From a virus: DNA of 26,757 nucleotides. Shown piece after piece: positions 22,501-26,757 of this stretch (the stretch's first letter is position 1; every line of letters starts with the position of its first letter). Location: positions 1-26,757 of the IMG/VR virus record IMGVR_UViG_3300007735_000554. The stretch is one strand, 5' to 3'. The position numbers were made by a program, and so were the translations under genes. The notes below the pieces were generated by a model, which made no database searches, was not told the origin of the DNA, and was given only the letters and a program-made list of their open reading frames with translations.

Positions 22501-23444
22501 TGGGTATATTCGATACATACGAAGGAGATTTTGGAAAAGCCACTGGTCATTTTTATATAATTGCTAGAGTTAAAAAAATAGTACTAGGTGCTTATCTAAC
22601 TGATTCCACCCCTAATCCAGATTATAAAAGTGAAAGAGATTTAGGAGCTATATATTTTGAAGCATTATACAGCAATAAATCAGGCTATACAGGAGATGGT
22701 AACTATTCCAAACCTGCTTATCCAATGTTTAGTTTTATTCGTCAATACCCAAATATAGGAGAAATAGTATTGATATTTCCCGGTCCTTCTCCAGATCTAA
22801 ACGACAATATACAAAATCAAGATCTTTGGTATTTACCGACTTTCGCAGTTTGGAACTCAGTACACCACAATGTTTTTCCAAACATGAATGAGTACGCAAG
22901 TTATTTAAAAAATGTAAGTGCACAAGGTTTTACAGGTCCAATAAAGCCAGTAATGCCTAAAATACCACAAGGCTACACTTTTCAAGAAATAGATGAAGGC
23001 ATTAGATCTTTGAGACCTTTTGAAGGCGATACTATATTGCAAGGAAGGTGGGGCCAATCAATAAGAATGGGATCTACTGTTTCTGAACTTAAAAAAACTA
23101 ACAGTTGGTCTTCTGGAAAAGACGAGAATGGCGATCCACAAGATGGAAAACCGATAACCATAATACTAAATCAACAAAGAAAACTAAATGCAGCAGAAGA
23201 AACATCTCCTGTCATTGTTGAAGATATTAATAGAGATGGATCCGCAATATATTTAACGGCTGGTCAAATTATAAATCTCATTGACTTTGCCAATTTTCCA
23301 AAAAGATCTTATTCTTTAGATACATCTTTAAGCGAACAGGAACAAGTTACTCTTGTGGTAGAATCAATACCAACTACTAATGAGATGGTATCTGCTAACG
23401 ATCAAGATGCTAGATCTTTAAATTCAAATTCTAATCAAAGATAA
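22500..23444 (+). CDS. Baseplate hub/spike protein with OB-fold-like region
   Basis: A 314-residue protein, mainly beta. Two features support a spike/hub role: the N-terminal region has FYIIARVKKIVLGAYLTD and a later RQYPNIGEIVLIFPGPSP segment, like the strands of the OB-fold in gp5/VgrG-type proteins; and residues 173-192 carry PFEGDTILQGRWGQSIRMGS, a motif frequent in phage baseplate proteins next to the spike. There is no lysozyme domain as in T4 gp5. The following gene supplies a beta-helical part, so the T4 gp5 functions may be divided between two proteins. TAATG junctions at both ends. Confidence 0.7.
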   Translation: MGIFDTYEGDFGKATGHFYIIARVKKIVLGAYLTDSTPNPDYKSERDLGAIYFEALYSNKSGYTGDGNYSKPAYPMFSFIRQYPNIGEIVLIFPGPSPDLNDNIQNQDLWYLPTFAVWNSVHHNVFPNMNEYASYLKNVSAQGFTGPIKPVMPKIPQGYTFQEIDEGIRSLRPFEGDTILQGRWGQSIRMGSTVSELKKTNSWSSGKDENGDPQDGKPITIILNQQRKLNAAEETSPVIVEDINRDGSAIYLTAGQIINLIDFANFPKRSYSLDTSLSEQEQVTLVVESIPTTNEMVSANDQDARSLNSNSNQR

Positions 23445-23887
23445 TGTTAAGTCCAAAATTCCCATTTAACGGAAATCAAGTCATACTCACGTCGGATAGA
23501 GTAACTTTACATTCTAAAACTGATGGTATATTTTTATTTGGTAAAGGCATAATATCTTTATCCTCTCCGCAAACTATAAATTTAGATGCTAATGAAAAAA
23601 TATTATTTGATTGTCCAAAAATAGAATTGGGACATAAAGCAGAAAAATTAGGGCAACCTATACTACTAGGAAAAGTATTTATCGATAATCTTGTGCTTTT
23701 GCTACAATCTCTACAAGAAGCAGGAAGTTATCTATCTACTGTGAATGAATCAAATGCTGCTTCCTCTTTTATGAATATTGCAAGTGCTGGAAATGCAATG
23801 TATGGCATGGCTTCTAGATTAGCCGATATATTAGAAAATAAAGAGAATCCTCAAAATCCGTTATCGAAAGTTACTTTTAGTAGATAA
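23444..23887 (+). CDS. Beta-helical spike/tip-like protein, 147 aa
   Basis: Residues 10-65 show short alternating strands with regular turns (NQVILTSDRVTLHSKTDGI, then FGKGIISLSSPQTINLDANE, then KILFDCPKIELG), the look of the triple-stranded beta-helix in phage spikes such as the C-terminal part of T4 gp5 and of VgrG. The second half (75-147) is helical. It follows the OB-fold protein by a TAATG junction. No His-rich metal-binding tip (as in gp5.4/PAAR proteins) is visible. Confidence 0.65.
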   Translation: MLSPKFPFNGNQVILTSDRVTLHSKTDGIFLFGKGIISLSSPQTINLDANEKILFDCPKIELGHKAEKLGQPILLGKVFIDNLVLLLQSLQEAGSYLSTVNESNAASSFMNIASAGNAMYGMASRLADILENKENPQNPLSKVTFSR

Positions 23888-23900
23888 AATACCATTTGAT

Positions 23901-26093
23901 ATGCCAGATAATTTTGGACCTATACAAACAGATAATAAACCATTAAATTTAAGTGGAGGAAATACTCTGTCTGGAGTTAGTACAAATAATACATTTGGAA
24001 CTCTTGGAGGAAACATATCTCCTACGATTAATCAATCGCAACAACAGGTGCCAAAACCTGTGCAACCTACAAAAAGAGAAATTAAAGAAACTAAAAGACA
24101 AGAAAAAGAGAAGAAAAAATTTCCTAAACAAGCAAGTGTAGCTAGAGGATTTGGAAATATTACTTCTCAAATAAATAATGCCATATACACAATAAGAGAA
24201 AAAATTAATGACGTTTATTACGGGAAAAAACCAGCTAATTCTCAAAGTAAGTTAATAAATCCATTAGATTATGGACTAATAAACGTTTTAAATTTATTAT
24301 TAGAAGTCGATGTGTGTGCAATATTTAATTACGGTTTAAATAAATTACCCGGAACTCCTCCATTTGATCCAAGAGATAAACAAAAAGCCTCTGAATCTAC
24401 TCTCGGTTCCATAAAGTGGAATGTTCAAAATTATGCTTATCAAATAAATAACACTATCGATGATTTTTTAGTTTCTTATGTAGATATTAATAATCCTACT
24501 TCTAAAGTTGAACTATACGGTTTAATTCAAAATGTAAATAATACTATATCGTCCGCAAGAGGTTTATTATATTCTGAACCTTTATTAAATGCATATCCAG
24601 AAATGAATTCAATAAATAATTTTTTGGATAATGCTCAAAAATATTACTCTAAATATACAGATATCAATAATATCAATGATCAAAACGTAAAAGATATTTT
24701 TGATTTTATTAATAAAACTAAGACAACTTGTTCTGCTATATTAGCTTTAAATAATCCTGTTGCTGCGTTACAATTTGCTGATACTGTATTTGGAACTAAT
24801 TTAATGCAACAAATAAATAAGCTCAATAAAGTAATAAATCCAAAGAATATTCCAAAAGCAATAAAAAATATTACCGACGCAAGTACAAAAATTCAAAATG
24901 TATCAAATAAAATTTTACAGTACATTAACTATGGTAGATTCATCATATCGCTTGCAATGGTTCTTATCTTTATATTGAAAATAATAAATAAGTTTCTAAA
25001 AGTTTTAGCCGTACCTAATATTTTTACGATTTTGGGATTATCAACGTTAATGTCAGAAGCCAACGGAAAAATAATAGATACTGCGGATTATTTTATGAAT
25101 AGGCTTAGTGAAATTAATAGTGTATTCAATTCAATATATAATTTATGCAAAGATCTAACTTTAAAGATACAAGAGCTAATAGATGGAAGTAAAGAGCTTC
25201 TTAACAACATTTTAAATTGCCAAGATTCAGATCTTCCCCCTTTATCTAATTCGGTAGTCGATTTACAAAACTCTATAAAAACTTTAGAATCAATAAAAGA
25301 TCAATTAGACGAATTTGTATCAACTTACGATAATAACAAAAAGAAAAAAGATAATACGTTCGGAAATTATACTATAGAGATAATAACAGAACAACTTGTT
25401 GATGAAGCGATTCCCAGAAAAAGAAGATATGGAGTCGCATTAGACGTAAATAGAGCTATAATAGTTCAATCTACAGCAACTTTTGCTTCAGATGATAGGG
25501 TTATTATAGAAGAAGTTAAATTATTACTTATTTCTAAAAAACTCGTAGAAACAGCGGCTTCCTCAGCAGCATCTTTAGAAGAATTAAATATAATGGAAGA
25601 GTCTCTTAATTATCTACAAGGCACCGATTTGTCGATAGATACGTTAGAAGAATCTCTTGCCTTTGACGCAGTATTAGATCTACCTGATAACGAAGATGAA
25701 GATGATGATGAAGTAGGAGACGACACAGTAAATATAAACTCTTTCGTAAGTAAACTAAAGGGCGGTAAGAAATTGAGGCGCAGAATGAGGATAAAAATGG
25801 CCGCTCAAAAATTAGAATTAGCAAACAATCTTGCAAAATCAGATACTGGAGGTAAATTTACTTCTAATACTGTTAAGAAGAGGCGACAAGACGCTTTAAA
25901 AGATGCTATAAAAGGACAAATGGATACTATATCTATTTATAAAGACGCTATTAAGAAATATAAAATTTTGATTGCTGCTAATCCTACAAGCGCACCTGCT
26001 TTCATAGTCTTGATTAAAAGAAAGAACGAACAGATAAAAAAAGTAGAAAATAAAATAAAAGAGTTAGAAAGAGAACTAGCATCAATAAAATAA
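23901..26093 (+). CDS. Large structural protein, 730 aa (tail/baseplate; hub or tape-measure candidate)
   Basis: Not assignable to a named family. Order: Gly/Asn/Gln-rich flexible N-terminus (1-50), a Lys/Glu-rich basic segment (55-78), a helical region with SQINNAIYTIREKINDVYYG (89-108), a long Asn/Ile/Leu-rich helical body, a strongly hydrophobic stretch around FIISLAMVLIFILKIINKFL (about 347-366) and FTILGLSTLM (375-384), a beta-containing domain (about 480-560), an acidic run (DNEDEDDDEVGDD near 607-620) and a basic coiled-coil C-terminus (about 640-730). An internal hydrophobic stretch within a helical protein is common in tape-measure proteins. Position between the spike genes and gp25 fits a baseplate hub/tape role such as T4 gp29 (590 residues), but no motif proves it. 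Confidence 0.65.
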   Translation: MPDNFGPIQTDNKPLNLSGGNTLSGVSTNNTFGTLGGNISPTINQSQQQVPKPVQPTKREIKETKRQEKEKKKFPKQASVARGFGNITSQINNAIYTIREKINDVYYGKKPANSQSKLINPLDYGLINVLNLLLEVDVCAIFNYGLNKLPGTPPFDPRDKQKASESTLGSIKWNVQNYAYQINNTIDDFLVSYVDINNPTSKVELYGLIQNVNNTISSARGLLYSEPLLNAYPEMNSINNFLDNAQKYYSKYTDINNINDQNVKDIFDFINKTKTTCSAILALNNPVAALQFADTVFGTNLMQQINKLNKVINPKNIPKAIKNITDASTKIQNVSNKILQYINYGRFIISLAMVLIFILKIINKFLKVLAVPNIFTILGLSTLMSEANGKIIDTADYFMNRLSEINSVFNSIYNLCKDLTLKIQELIDGSKELLNNILNCQDSDLPPLSNSVVDLQNSIKTLESIKDQLDEFVSTYDNNKKKKDNTFGNYTIEIITEQLVDEAIPRKRRYGVALDVNRAIIVQSTATFASDDRVIIEEVKLLLISKKLVETAASSAASLEELNIMEESLNYLQGTDLSIDTLEESLAFDAVLDLPDNEDEDDDEVGDDTVNINSFVSKLKGGKKLRRRMRIKMAAQKLELANNLAKSDTGGKFTSNTVKKRRQDALKDAIKGQMDTISIYKDAIKKYKILIAANPTSAPAFIVLIKRKNEQIKKVENKIKELERELASIK

Positions 26094-26103
26094 ACAAAAA
26101 TAA

Positions 26104-26111
26104 TATTTATA
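26104..26111 (+). promoter_or_regulatory. Late-promoter-like octamer TATTTATA
   Basis: In the 22-base gap after the 730-aa gene, ending 4 bases before the ATG at 26116. Confidence 0.5.
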
Positions 26112-26115
26112 ACAT

Positions 26116-26574
26116 ATGGCAAAAATAGATTTACTTAGAAAACTAATAAGAGAAGAAGTAAAAGCCGCGCTTAGAGAAGAGTTACCGAAGATATTAAGCG
26201 AAGTAAAAAAACCAGATACTGGCATCAGCAACATCATTAAAGAAATGAAGAAGTCTCAATTTCCTATGACTTTGAATACTGTTGATACATATAAATCACA
26301 ACAGAATAGACAATTTACAAATTCTTCGCCATTAAATTCTATTTTGAATGAAACGGCTATGTCAATGCAAAACGATGACTTCGATACACTAAGCTTTAAC
26401 ACAGACAATGTTAATCCAACTTCTTTTTTTCAACCTAAAGAAGTACAAGTCAGCGACGTAAATAGCATGCTTAGCACAGCTAGACCAAGTTCGGATATAT
26501 CTATGGTACAAATTAACGAAGTTCCTGACTATTCAGGGCTTATGAAAAATTTAATGTCGAAAGGAGTAATGTAG
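26116..26574 (+). CDS. Virion protein candidate with helical N-terminus, 152 aa
   Basis: Unrecognised. The N-terminus is a highly charged amphipathic helix (AKIDLLRKLIREEVKAALRE), with IRE13 in the leader position, followed by ELPKILSEVKK. The rest is Ser/Asn/Thr/Met-rich, low in structure, with repeated short motifs (SILNE, SMLST, LMSKGVM). It lies directly before the gp25 gene in the baseplate cluster, so a tail or baseplate component is probable. Confidence 0.6.
   Translation: MAKIDLLRKLIREEVKAALREELPKILSEVKKPDTGISNIIKEMKKSQFPMTLNTVDTYKSQQNRQFTNSSPLNSILNETAMSMQNDDFDTLSFNTDNVNPTSFFQPKEVQVSDVNSMLSTARPSSDISMVQINEVPDYSGLMKNLMSKGVM
26561..26566 (+). promoter_or_regulatory. Shine-Dalgarno sequence of the gp25-like gene
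   Basis: AAGGAG lies 9 bases before the ATG at 26576, inside the end of the preceding gene. It is one of the few convincing Shine-Dalgarno sequences in the window and fixes the gp25 start. Confidence 0.6.
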
Positions 26575-26575
26575 T

Positions 26576-26757
26576 ATGGCATATCAATTAACACAAATAT
26601 CGCCTTTTGATTTAAAAAAATCTACTGCCATTGGAGTCAAGATTCCATTTGCCGCTACAAACGCTTTTACTAGCGTATATACCACAAAAGAACAAACTAA
26701 ATATAATATAATTAATTTTTTATTAACGGATAAAAGAGAAAGACTTCTAAATCCAAC
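26576..26757 (+). CDS. 25: Baseplate wedge protein, gp25-like (3' end outside window)
   Basis: ATG at 26576 opens a frame that runs off the right edge (60 complete codons). The visible protein shows the family pattern: GVKIPFAATNAFTSVYTTKE followed by QTKYNIINFLLTDKRERLLN, matching the N-terminal half of gp25/lysozyme-like baseplate wedge proteins (GPW_gp25 family). In T4, gp25 sits in the inner wedge and helps trigger sheath contraction. It follows the 152-aa gene with one intervening base. Confidence 0.88.
   Translation, partial: MAYQLTQISPFDLKKSTAIGVKIPFAATNAFTSVYTTKEQTKYNIINFLLTDKRERLLNP

Noticed and set aside
24000-24245. Minus-strand frame within the 730-aa structural gene
   Set aside because: Shadow frame; the plus-strand gene continues uninterrupted through it.
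1-26757. CRISPR arrays, insertion sequences, tRNA genes, integrase or attachment sites
   Set aside because: Looked for repeats with regular spacing, transposase motifs, tRNA-like cloverleaf sequences and integrase motifs and saw none.

Overview
The window is a segment of an AT-rich (roughly 30% GC by eye), T4-like tailed phage genome (contractile-tail myovirus type). The diagnostic genes are a large terminase, a gp20-type portal, a gp21-type prohead protease, an acidic gp22-like scaffold (partial), a gp55-type late sigma factor, a gp61-like primase and the N-terminus of gp25 (baseplate wedge, partial). The host is not certain. Scarce Shine-Dalgarno sequences, AT-rich leaders and a signal peptide of the 'short hydrophobic stretch ending in SQ' type point towards Bacteroidota (Flavobacteria-like), but this is inference.

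Layout. Positions 1-19566 are read entirely from the minus strand. In transcription order (right to left) they hold: a DNA-processing pair (primase, Cas4/RecB-like nuclease); a block of about a dozen accessory proteins from 17827 down to 9526 (P-loop kinase, nucleotidyltransferase, zincin-HAD fusion, zinc-finger protein, Dps-like ferritin, several small basic or unknown proteins, and a 640-aa protein); a pair of membrane-anchored coiled-coil proteins (9195-9566 and 8809-9195, spanin-like); and the head module (terminase, portal, three unknown or coiled-coil proteins, a 43-aa basic protein, a 464-aa multi-segment protein, protease, scaffold). Positions 19567-19938 are a divergent intergenic region without a gene. 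It holds an AT-rich tract and then about 260 bases that look like a structured RNA. From 19939 to the end everything is on the plus strand: a 58-aa acidic protein, a glutaredoxin, an HD-domain protein, a small membrane protein, the late sigma factor, and a baseplate/tail module (OB-fold protein, beta-helical tip-like protein, a 730-aa structural protein, a 152-aa protein, gp25).

How it works together. Genes are tightly packed with many TAATG or ATGA junctions, implying translational coupling. An octamer reading TATTTATW in the sense direction (the reverse complement of the T4 late promoter consensus TATAAATA) lies upstream of at least eight genes or operons on both strands and is the best candidate for a late transcription signal used by the gp55 homologue. 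Many proteins of the minus-strand block begin with a short amphipathic peptide of the form xLxxLLxE. This resembles the T4 capsid-targeting sequence cut by the gp21 protease after (L/I)-x-E, so the block may encode proteins packaged inside the head. The strongest candidates for new biology are this predicted cargo set (including a Dps-type ferroxidase motif, an EF-hand/zinc-ribbon protein, a zincin-HAD fusion and a possible nuclease), the unassigned structured RNA, and the reversed late-promoter-like motif.
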